This document shows, in pieces, positions 8,906-18,176 of a stretch of DNA of 64,000 nucleotides; the stretch's first letter is position 1; each line of letters opens with the position of its first letter. Made by a program: the position numbers and the translations under genes. The DNA is from Roseobacter ponti (GTDB taxonomy: Bacteria > Pseudomonadota > Alphaproteobacteria > Rhodobacterales > Rhodobacteraceae): the NCBI RefSeq assembly GCF_012932215.1, contig NZ_CP048788.1, positions 3,224,001-3,288,000 on the forward strand. The letters are read 5' to 3'. The notes under the pieces are model-generated. The model did not search any database. It saw nothing but the letters and a program-made list of their open reading frames with translations, and had not been told where the DNA came from.

Positions 8906-11865
8906 CCGACCACCCCGCCAACGACCAGTTTCACGCCTCGAGTTTCATGCAGGGGCATAACGCCGAGTATCTTGAACAGATGTACGCGCGCTATGCCGCC
9001 GACCCCGGTGCCGTCGATGAGGCATGGCAGGCGTTTTTCAAAGCCATGGGAGACGATGAGGTCTCGGTCAGAAAAGAAGCCGCCGGCCCGTCCTGGGCGC
9101 GCAGTGACTGGCCACCGCAACCGGGCGATGATCTGACCGCGGCACTGACCGGCGAATGGGCGCCGGAGCCCGAAGTGAAAGCGGTGACAAAGGCCATCAA
9201 AGGCAAAGCCGGTGAGCAGCAGGTCGAGGTCTCAGAAGAAGCGATCAAACGCGCCGTGCTCGACAGTATCCGGGCGCTGATGATCATCCGCGCCTACCGG
9301 ATCCGCGGCCATCTGGTGGCCGATCTCGACCCGCTGGGCATGCGCAACCAGACGCCACACCCCGAGCTTGATCCGAAATCCTATGGCTTCACCGAGGCCG
9401 ATATGGACCGGCCGATCTTTATCGACAACGTGCTGGGGCTCGAGCTTGCCTCGATGCGCGAAATCCTGTCGATCGTGAAACGCACGTACTGTGGCACCTT
9501 TGCGCTGCAGTACATGCATATCTCCAACCCCGAAGAAGCCGGCTGGCTGAAAGAACGCATCGAAGGCTTCGGCAAAGAAGTGTCTTTCACCCGCGAGGGG
9601 CGCAAAGCGATCCTGAGCAAGCTGGTGGAGGCCGAGGGCTTCGAGAAATTCCTGCATGTGAAATACATGGGCACGAAACGCTTTGGTCTCGACGGTGGCG
9701 AAAGCCTCGTGCCGGCGATGGAGCAGATCATCAAACGCGGCGGCGCCCTGGGCGTCCGGGACATCGTGATCGGTATGCCGCACCGCGGACGCCTGTCGGT
9801 GCTCGCCAATGTGATGGCCAAGCCCTACAAGGCGATCTTCAACGAATTCCAGGGCGGCAGCTTCAAGCCCGAGGATGTGGACGGCTCGGGCGACGTGAAA
9901 TATCACCTCGGCGCGTCATCCGACCGGGAGTTCGACGGCAATACCGTGCACCTGAGCCTCACGGCGAATCCCAGCCACCTCGAAGCCGTGAACCCGGTGG
10001 TGCTGGGCAAGGCGCGCGCCAAACAGGACCAGAACAACGATCCGGACCGCACCTCCTGCATGCCGATCCTGCTGCACGGGGACGCGGCTTTTGCAGGCCA
10101 GGGCGTGGTGGCGGAATGCTTCGCGCTCTCCGGCCTGCGCGGACACAAAACCGGCGGCACGATGCATCTCGTGGTCAACAACCAGATCGGGTTTACAACC
10201 GCGCCGCACTTTTCACGTTCCTCACCCTATCCCACCGACAACGCGCTGGTGGTTGAGGCGCCGATTTTCCACGTCAACGGAGATGACCCCGAAGCGGTCG
10301 TGCACGCGGCCAAAGTGGCCACGGAATTCCGCCAGAAGTTCCGCAAAGACGTGGTCATCGACATCATCTGCTACCGTCGGTTCGGGCATAACGAAGGCGA
10401 TGAGCCGATGTTTACCAACCCGATCATGTATAAAAAGATCAAGGGCCACAAAACCACGCTGAGCCTTTATACCGAGCGTCTGGTGCGCGACGGGCTGATC
10501 CCCGAAGGCGAGATCGAAGACATGAAAGCCGCCTTTCAGGCGCACCTCAGCGAGGAGTTTGAGGCCGGCAAGGAGTACCGCCCGAACAAGGCCGACTGGC
10601 TTGATGGCAAGTGGTCCCACATCGATAAGATGAAGGAAAAACGCTATCAGCGCGGCAAGACCGCCATTGCCAAAGGCACGATGGCCGAGGTGGGCAAAGC
10701 GCTCTCCACCGCCCCCGACGGCTTTCCGATCCACAAGACAGTGGGCCGCCTGCTCGAAGCCAAAGAGCAGATGTTTGAAAAGGGCGAGGGCATTGACTGG
10801 GCCACAGCCGAGGCGCTGGCTTTCGGTTCATTGCTGACCGAAGGCTATCCGGTGCGACTTGCAGGCCAGGACAGCGCGCGCGGGACCTTTTCGCAGCGTC
10901 ACTCCGCCCTCATCAACCAGGACACCGAAGAGCGATACTATCCGCTCAACAACATCAAAAAGGGCCAGGCGCAGTATGAGGTGATCGATTCCATGCTGTC
11001 GGAATACGCGGTGCTCGGGTTTGAGTACGGGTATTCGATGGCCGAGCCCAATGCGCTCACCCTCTGGGAGGCGCAGTTCGGGGATTTCGCCAATGGCGCT
11101 CAGATCATGTTTGATCAGTTCATCAGCTCCGGCGAGAGCAAATGGCTGCGCATGTCGGGCCTTGTGTGTCTGCTGCCGCACGGGTTTGAGGGTCAGGGGC
11201 CCGAGCACTCCTCGGCCCGCCTTGAGCGGTTTTTGCAGATGTGCGGCCAGGACAACTGGATCGTCGCCAACTGCACCACACCGGCCAACTATTTCCACAT
11301 CCTGCGTCGCCAGATCCACCGCAGCTTCCGTAAGCCGCTCATTCTGATGACGCCGAAATCGCTGCTCCGCCACAAACTGGCGATCAGCAGGGCGGAAGAA
11401 TTCACCACCGGCTCATCTTTCCACCGGCTGATGTGGGATGACGCGCAGCAGGGCAATTCGGACACGAAACTGGTCGCGGACGGCAAGATCAAACGCGTGG
11501 TGATGTGCGCGGGCAAGGTCTATTACGATCTGCTGGAAGAACGCGACGCGCGCGGTATCGATGATGTCTATCTGCTGCGGGTGGAGCAGTTCTATCCGTT
11601 CCCGGCGCAGTCTGCCGTTAAAGAGCTGGAACGCTTCAAACAGGCAGAGGTGATCTGGTGCCAGGAGGAGCCCAAAAATCAGGGGGCCTGGACCTTTATC
11701 GAGCCCAATATCGAATGGGTTCTCGGACGGATCAAAGCGAAACACACCCGGCCACGCTATGTCGGCCGCGCCACATCGGCTTCGCCTGCCACAGGCCTCG
11801 CCAGCCAGCACAAAGCACAACAGGCAGCGCTCGTGAACGAAGCGCTGACCATTGAAGGGAAATAA
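8902..11865 (+). CDS. sucA: 2-oxoglutarate dehydrogenase E1 component
   Basis: A 987-residue thiamine-diphosphate enzyme that decarboxylates 2-oxoglutarate and passes the succinyl group to the E2 lipoyl arm. Visible are the N-terminal helix HNAEYLEQMYARYAADP that binds E2, IRGHLVADLDPLG, FGLDGGESLVPAMEQII, GMPHRGRLSVLANV, the ThDP/Mg region with HGDAAFAGQGVVAE, YRRFGHNEGDEP, and the transketolase-like C-terminal half (AQFGDFANGAQIMFDQFIS, LLPHGFEGQGPEHSS). Length is normal for the family. It starts inside the DUF805 stop (ATGA) and ends 3 bp before sucB. Confidence 0.97.
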   Translation: MTDHPANDQFHASSFMQGHNAEYLEQMYARYAADPGAVDEAWQAFFKAMGDDEVSVRKEAAGPSWARSDWPPQPGDDLTAALTGEWAPEPEVKAVTKAIKGKAGEQQVEVSEEAIKRAVLDSIRALMIIRAYRIRGHLVADLDPLGMRNQTPHPELDPKSYGFTEADMDRPIFIDNVLGLELASMREILSIVKRTYCGTFALQYMHISNPEEAGWLKERIEGFGKEVSFTREGRKAILSKLVEAEGFEKFLHVKYMGTKRFGLDGGESLVPAMEQIIKRGGALGVRDIVIGMPHRGRLSVLANVMAKPYKAIFNEFQGGSFKPEDVDGSGDVKYHLGASSDREFDGNTVHLSLTANPSHLEAVNPVVLGKARAKQDQNNDPDRTSCMPILLHGDAAFAGQGVVAECFALSGLRGHKTGGTMHLVVNNQIGFTTAPHFSRSSPYPTDNALVVEAPIFHVNGDDPEAVVHAAKVATEFRQKFRKDVVIDIICYRRFGHNEGDEPMFTNPIMYKKIKGHKTTLSLYTERLVRDGLIPEGEIEDMKAAFQAHLSEEFEAGKEYRPNKADWLDGKWSHIDKMKEKRYQRGKTAIAKGTMAEVGKALSTAPDGFPIHKTVGRLLEAKEQMFEKGEGIDWATAEALAFGSLLTEGYPVRLAGQDSARGTFSQRHSALINQDTEERYYPLNNIKKGQAQYEVIDSMLSEYAVLGFEYGYSMAEPNALTLWEAQFGDFANGAQIMFDQFISSGESKWLRMSGLVCLLPHGFEGQGPEHSSARLERFLQMCGQDNWIVANCTTPANYFHILRRQIHRSFRKPLILMTPKSLLRHKLAISRAEEFTTGSSFHRLMWDDAQQGNSDTKLVADGKIKRVVMCAGKVYYDLLEERDARGIDDVYLLRVEQFYPFPAQSAVKELERFKQAEVIWCQEEPKNQGAWTFIEPNIEWVLGRIKAKHTRPRYVGRATSASPATGLASQHKAQQAALVNEALTIEGK

Positions 11866-11868
11866 CTC

Positions 11869-13434
11869 ATGACCACCGAAGTACGCGTGCCCACGCTGGG
11901 CGAATCTGTGACAGAGGCCACCGTCGCCACCTGGTTCAAGAAGCCGGGCGAAACCGTTGCCGTCGATGAGATGCTCTGTGAGCTGGAGACGGATAAGGTC
12001 ACCGTCGAAGTGCCGTCACCCGTCGCCGGTACACTTGACGAAATCGTCGCTGCCGAAGGCGATACCGTGGGCGTCGATGCCCTGCTGGCAAATATCTCCG
12101 AGGGCGATGCGGGCTCTGATGCCGCGCCGAAAGGCAAAGAATCCGCCAAAGAGGAAGAAGCGCCTGCGTCCTCTGCGCGCACCGCGGCCCCTGCTCCTGC
12201 ATCAGAGGCCGGTGGATCGGTTGATGTGATGGTGCCCACGCTGGGCGAATCCGTCAGCGAAGCCACGGTCAGCACCTGGTTCAAAAAGGTCGGTGACAGC
12301 GTTGCGGCTGACGAAATGCTCTGCGAGCTTGAGACCGACAAAGTCAGCGTCGAAGTGCCTGCCCCTGCTGCCGGTACTCTCACCGATATCCTTGCTCAGG
12401 AGGGCGAAACCGTCAGCGCCGGCGGCAAACTGGCCGTGATGAGCCCCGGCGAAGGCAGTGCCGCGGCAGCCCCCCCGGAAAGCTCTGAAGCCTCCGAGCC
12501 CGCCGCCCCCGCGGCATCCTCTGGCGGCAAAGACACCGAAGACGCCCCCTCGGCGAAAAAGGCCATGGCAGAGGCCGGAATTTCCCGCGATCAGGTCACA
12601 GGATCGGGCCGGGACGGCCGGGTGATGAAAGAAGATGTGGAGGCCGCCATTGCCGCTGCCGGGTCAGCCGCAAAAGGCGGCGGTGCGCCCGCAGCGCCTG
12701 CCGCACCGCGTGCGCCGGTCGCGGCCCCGGATGCGGAACGCGAGGAACGGGTCAAGATGACCCGTCTGCGCCAGACCATCGCGCGCCGCCTCAAGGACAG
12801 CCAGAACACCGCCGCGATGCTGACCACCTACAACGAGGTGGACATGACCGAGGTGATGGCCCTGCGCAACGAATACAAAGACCTCTTTCTCAAAAAGCAC
12901 GGCGTGAAACTGGGCTTTATGTCCTTTTTCACCAAGGCCTGCTGTCACGCGCTGCGCGAGGTGCCCGAGGTCAATGCCGAGATCGACGGCACGGACATCG
13001 TCTACAAAAACTTCGTGCATATGGGCATTGCTGCCGGTACGCCGACGGGCCTCGTGGTGCCGGTGATCCGGGATGCGGATGCGATGTCTTTTGCTGCCAT
13101 TGAAAAGGCAATTGCCGAAAAAGGCGCGCGTGCGCGCGACGGCAAGCTCAGCATGGCGGAAATGCAGGGCGGCACCTTCACCATCTCCAACGGTGGCGTC
13201 TACGGCTCGCTGATGTCCTCGCCCATTCTGAACCCGCCGCAGTCCGGCATCCTCGGCATGCACAAAATCCAGGACCGCCCGATGGCAATCGCCGGGAAGG
13301 TGGAAATCCGCCCGATGATGTATCTCGCCCTCAGCTATGACCACCGCATTGTCGACGGCAAGGGTGCCGTGACCTTCCTTGTGCGCATCAAAGAAGCGCT
13401 CGAGGATCCGCGCCGGCTGCTGATGGATCTGTAG
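11869..13434 (+). CDS. sucB: Dihydrolipoyllysine succinyltransferase (E2), two lipoyl domains
   Basis: A 521-residue E2 of the 2-oxoglutarate dehydrogenase complex. Two lipoyl domains are present: residues 1-80 with lipoyl-lysine K43 and about 118-195 with K158, both in the motif ELETDKV. An Ala/Pro/Glu-rich linker joins them. The peripheral-subunit binding domain follows ([17 protein letters not shown]), then the catalytic domain ending with [11 protein letters not shown], which holds the catalytic His and Asp. Many E2o enzymes have one lipoyl domain (about 400 residues), so the second accounts for the extra length. It lies 3 bp after sucA. Confidence 0.96.
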   Translation: MTTEVRVPTLGESVTEATVATWFKKPGETVAVDEMLCELETDKVTVEVPSPVAGTLDEIVAAEGDTVGVDALLANISEGDAGSDAAPKGKESAKEEEAPASSARTAAPAPASEAGGSVDVMVPTLGESVSEATVSTWFKKVGDSVAADEMLCELETDKVSVEVPAPAAGTLTDILAQEGETVSAGGKLAVMSPGEGSAAAAPPESSEASEPAAPAASSGGKDTEDAPSAKKAMAEAGISRDQVTGSGRDGRVMKEDVEAAIAAAGSAAKGGGAPAAPAAPRAPVAAPDAEREERVKMTRLRQTIARRLKDSQNTAAMLTTYNEVDMTEVMALRNEYKDLFLKKHGVKLGFMSFFTKACCHALREVPEVNAEIDGTDIVYKNFVHMGIAAGTPTGLVVPVIRDADAMSFAAIEKAIAEKGARARDGKLSMAEMQGGTFTISNGGVYGSLMSSPILNPPQSGILGMHKIQDRPMAIAGKVEIRPMMYLALSYDHRIVDGKGAVTFLVRIKEALEDPRRLLMDL

Positions 13435-13436
13435 AT

Positions 13437-14012
13437 GTGCCCGCCCTTCTCGACCATATCCCGAAGGAATGGCCACGGGTTTTCTCCGTGGTCTCCATCG
13501 GGTTCGTCGGGATTTATGCGGCCATCGAGGTCCACGGCGACCTGAATGCCCGGGCCAGCTTTTCCGTCACTGACTGGGCGCAGAACAGCGTGGAACCACT
13601 GGGCAGTATCGGGGCCGCGATGGTCCTCTTTCTGTCAGTGTTTGCGGCCTATGCAGTGGGAGAGCTGATCACGACCATGGCGCCTGTTTATGTCACCACA
13701 GAACAGAAAAAGCGCCGCATCCGGATGCTCATGGCCGCACGCGATGACGACAGTGGATTTGTGCGCGAGGTGCTGCGCAGAACGGATACCAAAGTTGAGT
13801 TCTTCTGCGGTCTTTTCATGATCATGCTGCTGTCCTGGCTGGCGAAACTTGTCGTCATGGCCTGGATCGGAGACTATGGTACCGCGCTCTTTCAGGTCCC
13901 CGGCATCGTCCTGAGCATGGTCTTTTTTCACTTTGCCCGGGTCATGGCTGTCCGGGACATGCGCATGCTGATCCGTCTGCAGGACGAAACCGAAACGCCA
14001 GGCCCGGCCTGA
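13437..14012 (+). CDS. Four-helix membrane protein, unknown function
   Basis: A 191-residue product starting at GTG 13437, 2 bp after the sucB stop. Hydrophobic segments lie near residues 15-30, 55-85, 120-145 and 150-170; a charged cytoplasmic loop (TTEQKKRRIRMLMAARDDD) separates the pairs and a charged tail ends the protein. I recognise no family. An overlapping ATG at 13435 would be out of frame and gives no sensible protein. It sits between sucB and two MAPEG genes, within the run of genes leading to lpd. Confidence 0.7.
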   Translation: MPALLDHIPKEWPRVFSVVSIGFVGIYAAIEVHGDLNARASFSVTDWAQNSVEPLGSIGAAMVLFLSVFAAYAVGELITTMAPVYVTTEQKKRRIRMLMAARDDDSGFVREVLRRTDTKVEFFCGLFMIMLLSWLAKLVVMAWIGDYGTALFQVPGIVLSMVFFHFARVMAVRDMRMLIRLQDETETPGPA

Positions 14013-14037
14013 CACCGAAAACAAAGGAGACACCCCC

Positions 14038-14421
14038 ATGACCGAAATCACAATGCTCGTTCTTTATGGCCTGCTGGTCATCGTCACCCTGCTTTTGCAG
14101 GCCACCGGCGCGCTCACACAGCTTGGCATGGGGTACCTGCTGGGAAGCCGCGACGAGGCGCGGACCGTCTCGGGCATCGCCGGCCGGCTTGAGCGTGCGC
14201 TCAACAACTCGGTCACGGCGATGGTTCTCTTTGCCCCTGCCGTGCTGCTGATTGTGGTCACGGAAAGCTCCACCAGTGCCTCGGTTCTCGCCGCACAGGT
14301 CTTTCTGATTGCCCGGCTTGTGTATCTGCCGAGCTACGCCTTCGGCATCACAGGCCTGCGCAGCCTTGCCTGGACTGCCGGCCTTTTTGCGACGGCCGCT
14401 CTTTACCTGCTGGCTCTCTGA
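14038..14421 (+). CDS. MAPEG family membrane protein
   Basis: A 127-residue protein with four hydrophobic segments and the MAPEG pattern: a first helix (LVLYGLLVIVTLLLQ), a charged loop ending in RLERALNNSVTAMVLF, and ARLVYLPSYAFGITGLRSL before the last helix. MAPEG proteins include glutathione-dependent membrane transferases; in bacteria most have no known substrate. It has a strong SD (AAAGGAGA) before ATG 14038 and is followed after 15 bp by a diverged second copy. Confidence 0.85.
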   Translation: MTEITMLVLYGLLVIVTLLLQATGALTQLGMGYLLGSRDEARTVSGIAGRLERALNNSVTAMVLFAPAVLLIVVTESSTSASVLAAQVFLIARLVYLPSYAFGITGLRSLAWTAGLFATAALYLLAL

Positions 14422-14436
14422 CCGGACGCCCTGTCT

Positions 14437-14850
14437 ATGACCCCTGAACTGACCGTTCTCTGCCTCGCGGCCCTGTTGCAGGTGGGGCAGTATGTGCTGA
14501 TGGCCGTGCCCGCCAATCTTGAGCTCGGGCCTGGCAAAACGCTGTCGCCGCGTGATCCGCAGCGCATGGGCGGCAGGACCCTGCAGGACCAGGTCAGCCC
14601 GCGCACCGGGCGGCTTTTTCGTGCGCTGAACAACCACTTCGAAGGGCTGATCCTCTTTTCCATCGCGGTGATGATTATCACGCTCAGCGGCCAGTCCGGC
14701 CCGTTTACCACCGCCTGCGCGTGGATTTATCTCGCCGCCCGTGTGGCCTACGTGCCGGCCTATGCCTTTGGGCTTACCCCCTGGCGCTCGCTGATATGGA
14801 TGGCCGGATTCGGGGCCACCGTCCTGATGTTGCTTGCAGCGCTGATCTGA
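14437..14850 (+). CDS. MAPEG family membrane protein, second copy
   Basis: A 137-residue paralogue of the preceding gene, sharing the RLFRALNNHFEGLILF loop and the AARVAYVPAYAFGLTPWRSL motif before the last helix, but with a longer loop between the first two helices (GPGKTLSPRDPQRMGGRT). It resembles the proteobacterial inner-membrane MAPEG subgroup. Tandem divergent copies could form a heteromer, since MAPEG enzymes are trimers; that is inference. The lpd leader with the 11-bp repeat array follows. Confidence 0.85.
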   Translation: MTPELTVLCLAALLQVGQYVLMAVPANLELGPGKTLSPRDPQRMGGRTLQDQVSPRTGRLFRALNNHFEGLILFSIAVMIITLSGQSGPFTTACAWIYLAARVAYVPAYAFGLTPWRSLIWMAGFGATVLMLLAALI

Positions 14851-14879
14851 GTGGGTGAGTATGCGGCACAATACGACCT

Positions 14880-14929
14880 GTGCAATTCTGGTGCACACCC
14901 GGTGCACGTTCGGTGCACAGGTTGTGCAC
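14880..14929. repeat. Five GTGCA(C) motifs at an exact 11-bp period
   Basis: GTGCA begins at 14880, 14891, 14902, 14913 and 14924, each 11 bp after the last; the last four are the palindrome GTGCAC. The spacer bases (ATTCTG, ACCCG, GTTCG, AGGTT) are not conserved, so this is a phased array of short binding sites, not a simple tandem duplication. It lies in the 116-bp gap between the second MAPEG gene and lpd, ending 37 bp before the lpd ATG. A regulatory array for a cooperative DNA-binding protein is the most likely reading. Confidence 0.75.
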
Positions 14930-14966
14930 AGCCCGCAGACCCTGAATTCTGTCCAAGGAGAGACCC

Positions 14967-16355
14967 ATGGCAAGTTATGACGTGATCATCATCGGCTCCG
15001 GCCCCGGCGGCTATGTCTGCGCGATCCGCTGTGCACAGCTGGGCCTGAAAACAGCCTGTGTGGAGGGCCGTGATACGCTGGGCGGCACCTGTCTCAATGT
15101 GGGTTGCATCCCCTCCAAAGCGCTTCTGCATGCAAGCCACATGCTGCACGAGGCCGAGCACAATTTCGCGGCCATGGGCCTCAAAGGCAAAAGCCCGTCG
15201 GTCGACTGGAAACAGATGCTTTCCTACAAGGAGACCACCATCGAGCAGAATACAAAGGGCATCGAATTTCTTTTCAAAAAGAATAAGATAGACTGGCTCA
15301 AAGGCTGGGGCTCCGTGCCTGAAGCCGGCAAGGTGAAGGTGGGCGATGAGGCGCATGAGGCCAAAAACATCATCATCGCCTCAGGATCCGAGCCTGCCTC
15401 CCTGCCCGGTGTCGACGTGGACGAAAAGGTCGTCGTGACCTCCACCGGCGCGCTGGAGCTTGGCAGGGTTCCCAAAAAGCTGGTGGTCATCGGGGCGGGT
15501 GTTATCGGGCTTGAGCTGGGCTCGGTCTATGCGCGTCTGGGCTCGGAAGTCACTGTGGTGGAGTTTCTCGACGTGATCACGCCCGGCATGGACGGCGAGG
15601 TGCAGAAAACCTTCCAGAAACTGCTGAAAAAGCAGGGGCTTGAGTTTATCATGGGCGCGGCCGTTCAGAAGACAGAAGCCACAAAAACAAAGGCAAAAGT
15701 CATCTATAAACTGCGCAAAGACGACAGCGAACACGTGATCGATGCGGACACAGTGCTGGTGGCGACGGGCCGCAAACCCTTTACCGAAGGGCTTGGTCTT
15801 GACGGGCTCGGAATTGAGATGACCAAACGCGGCCAGATCGCTGTGAATAAAGAATGGCAGACAAATGTGTCCGGCATCTACGCCATAGGCGATGTGATCG
15901 AAGGCCCGATGCTCGCGCACAAGGCCGAAGACGAAGGTATGGCAGTGGCTGAGGTGATCGCCGGCAAGCACGGGCACGTCAACTACGGCGTGATCCCGGG
16001 TGTGATCTATACCCATCCGGAGGTCGCCAATGTGGGGGTCACCGAGGAAGAACTTAAAGAAACCGGGCGCGATTATAAGGTCGGCAAGTTCAGCTTTATG
16101 GGCAACGGCCGGGCCAAAGCGAACTTTGCCGGCGACGGGTTTGTCAAAATCCTCGCAGACAAATCAACCGACCGTATTCTGGGCGCACATATTGTCGGGC
16201 CGGCGGCGGGCGATCTCATTCACGAGATCTGCGTTGCGATGGAATTCGGTGCCTCGGCGCAGGATCTCGCGCTGACATGTCACGCGCATCCGACCTATTC
16301 TGAGGCGGTCCGCGAGGCGGCGCTGGCCTGTGGCGACGGCCCGATCCATATGTAA
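14967..16355 (+). CDS. lpd: Dihydrolipoyl dehydrogenase (E3)
   Basis: A 462-residue FAD disulfide reductase that reoxidises the E2 lipoyl groups with NAD. Visible are the FAD motif [14 protein letters not shown], the redox pair in [13 protein letters not shown], the NAD-binding [20 protein letters not shown], the second FAD motif [20 protein letters not shown], and the C-terminal dimer motif with the catalytic [11 protein letters not shown] 14967 has an AAGGAGAG SD. An array of GTGCAC sites immediately upstream suggests that lpd has its own regulated promoter although it follows the sucAB genes. It could also serve other 2-oxoacid dehydrogenases. Confidence 0.97.
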   Translation: MASYDVIIIGSGPGGYVCAIRCAQLGLKTACVEGRDTLGGTCLNVGCIPSKALLHASHMLHEAEHNFAAMGLKGKSPSVDWKQMLSYKETTIEQNTKGIEFLFKKNKIDWLKGWGSVPEAGKVKVGDEAHEAKNIIIASGSEPASLPGVDVDEKVVVTSTGALELGRVPKKLVVIGAGVIGLELGSVYARLGSEVTVVEFLDVITPGMDGEVQKTFQKLLKKQGLEFIMGAAVQKTEATKTKAKVIYKLRKDDSEHVIDADTVLVATGRKPFTEGLGLDGLGIEMTKRGQIAVNKEWQTNVSGIYAIGDVIEGPMLAHKAEDEGMAVAEVIAGKHGHVNYGVIPGVIYTHPEVANVGVTEEELKETGRDYKVGKFSFMGNGRAKANFAGDGFVKILADKSTDRILGAHIVGPAAGDLIHEICVAMEFGASAQDLALTCHAHPTYSEAVREAALACGDGPIHM

Positions 16356-16397
16356 CAGAGGGTCGTTTGCGATCCTTGCTGCATGTTGTTCCGCCCG

Positions 16398-17462
16398 TTA
16401 TTCGGCGGGGTGCACCTCATGCGTACGGGGCAGTTTTTCGGGTGCTGCAGGCTTGGACATGCTGAACGGCTCACCCTTTGCCTGGGCGCGGATAACGCGC
16501 CACGCGTCCCGGAATGGCACCCAGTAAAGCCTGAGACAGCTGGTCAGGTCCTCGGCATTGCCCTCGCCGATGCCGAACTTCACATCCCGGTTGTCCTCGG
16601 GCATGTGATAGGTGCGGAAAACCACATCCCAGATCGGAAACATGAATGCGAAATTCTTATCCAGATGATCCGGGTGCGAGGAATGGTGCACATGGTGATG
16701 GGCAGGCGATGGGAAAATCATTGACAGCTTGCCCGGCCAGCGCAGCCAGACATGGCTGTGACGCAAATTATAGCCGGCAAGGTTGAAAAGCAGCATCAGC
16801 ACCGGCATGCCCAGAAGCATCGGCATCCCCGGCAGATAGCCCAGCGTGCGCACAACGAGCGCCATCATGACCCCGTAACCCGCACCGATCACTGACATGT
16901 AAAGCAGATTGTCGACCGGGTGTTCGCGGTAATTCGACACCGGATGCATGACCTCGGCGCTGTGATGGACTTTGTGGAACTGCCAGAGCAACGGCGATTT
17001 GTGCTGCAACCAGTGACAGAACCACGCCAGAAAATCCGACACCAACATCGCAAAAAACATGAAAGACACGGAAATGGCGAACTCCGCCCAGAGGGACAGA
17101 TCCCCCTGCCCCACGACCGAGGTAAATGCGACCCCGCCTGCGAAGAGCCTGTAGCCAAAGGCGGTGGACGCAGCCGTAATGCCGATCAGCAGAAATTTTC
17201 CAAAGATGCTGTTGAAGACAAAGTATCGCAGATCAAGCCATGCCGACGGATGGCTCCAGACGCGTCCGGGAAAGAGGAAGCGCAAAAAGGTGCGGTCTTC
17301 AGCGTGCCGTGTGCCCTTCACACTACGATAAACAAACCATGCAATCAGGCCCGAGCTCAGCAGCCAGAGCGCAAAAAGCCGGTCTTTCGGCACGAGAAAG
17401 CCGAGCAGATGACGCTCCATATTGTCCAGCATGCTGCCCGCGAGCTCTGCAAAGAATTCCAT
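16398..17462 (-). CDS. Sterol desaturase / fatty-acid hydroxylase family protein
   Basis: A 354-residue membrane di-iron enzyme of the fatty acid hydroxylase superfamily. All histidine clusters are present: HWLQH, HKVHH and HHVHHSSHPDH, with further His and Asn residues downstream (FRTYHMPEDN). Several hydrophobic segments precede them. The start chosen is ATG 17462 (MEFFAELAGSM); the frame runs 12 codons further but those residues look unrelated. Such enzymes hydroxylate or desaturate lipids, hopanoids or carotenoids; the substrate is unknown. It is convergent with lpd and 105 bp downstream of the flavin-nucleotide oxidase-like gene on the same strand. Confidence 0.85.
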   Translation of the reverse strand: MEFFAELAGSMLDNMERHLLGFLVPKDRLFALWLLSSGLIAWFVYRSVKGTRHAEDRTFLRFLFPGRVWSHPSAWLDLRYFVFNSIFGKFLLIGITAASTAFGYRLFAGGVAFTSVVGQGDLSLWAEFAISVSFMFFAMLVSDFLAWFCHWLQHKSPLLWQFHKVHHSAEVMHPVSNYREHPVDNLLYMSVIGAGYGVMMALVVRTLGYLPGMPMLLGMPVLMLLFNLAGYNLRHSHVWLRWPGKLSMIFPSPAHHHVHHSSHPDHLDKNFAFMFPIWDVVFRTYHMPEDNRDVKFGIGEGNAEDLTSCLRLYWVPFRDAWRVIRAQAKGEPFSMSKPAAPEKLPRTHEVHPAE

Positions 17463-17567
17463 GTACCACTGCCCCGACTGTTGACCGTTGCGCGACAATC
17501 GCTGTCAAACCGGGCACGCCCTGGGCAATTTCAGGCCGAAATATGGATTTTTACAGTTGGTTTTGCG

Positions 17568-18176
17568 CTACCACATTGTTCTGGCGGCGCGTGCCCCCCA
17601 GGCTTCGTCATAGGGGGCGCCACCCTCTTCGCCGTTGGTCTGTTCCGCAAGGATTTCACCGGCGGTCGGCAGAGCGGTGCTCTGATCCTCATCCGACCAA
17701 AGACCTGCGCGCATCAGCGCCCGGGCACACTGCGTATAAATCTCACCAATCTCAATGACGATCACGGTGGCGGGCAGGGTTTTTCCCCGTGCAAACCGCG
17801 CCCGCAGATCGCCGTCAGCTGTGAGCCAGGCGCGCCCGTTGACCCGAACCACGGTGTTTGATCCCGGGACAAAAAACATCAGCGAAACGCGTCCGTCCGA
17901 GACGATATTACGCAGAGAATCCATCCTGTTATTCCCACGCCAGTCGGGCATGGCGAGGGTGCCGGGGTCAAGCTCATGCACAACGGGGCCTTCATCGCCA
18001 CGCGGGCTGCCGTCGGTGCCCTCAGGACCCACCGTGCTGAGCACACAGAACTTTGACTGTATGATCCAGTCGCGGTAGAGCGGTGTCATCCGGCGGGCGA
18101 CCTTGCGGATGGAGGCTACGCCTGGCGTGCCGTAATACGACTCCAGCGCCGCGATCGTGTCGATCCTGTCAGGCAT
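17568..18176 (-). CDS. Pyridoxamine 5'-phosphate oxidase-like FMN protein
   Basis: A 202-residue protein with the split-barrel flavin fold of the PPOX family, MSMEG_1061-like subgroup: IQSKFCVLSTVGPEGTDGSPRGD, then DWRGNNRMDSLRNIVSDGRVSLMFF and VRVNGRAWLT. These proteins bind FMN or related cofactors and are annotated as oxidoreductases of unknown substrate. The gene start overlaps the plsC stop by 8 bp, so the two are translationally coupled. The C-terminal tail (AEQTNGEEGGAPYDEAW) matches the usual end of the subgroup. Confidence 0.82.
   Translation of the reverse strand: MPDRIDTIAALESYYGTPGVASIRKVARRMTPLYRDWIIQSKFCVLSTVGPEGTDGSPRGDEGPVVHELDPGTLAMPDWRGNNRMDSLRNIVSDGRVSLMFFVPGSNTVVRVNGRAWLTADGDLRARFARGKTLPATVIVIEIGEIYTQCARALMRAGLWSDEDQSTALPTAGEILAEQTNGEEGGAPYDEAWGARAARTMW

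Noticed and set aside
14471-14973. Long reverse-strand frame (13942-14973) opposite the MAPEG genes
   Set aside because: It is a GC-rich shadow of the forward genes, with Gln/Arg/Gly-rich composition and no domain.
15031-15036. GTGCAC within lpd as a sixth array site
   Set aside because: It is 107 bp from the last copy, out of the 11-bp phase, and codes for the conserved CAQLG.
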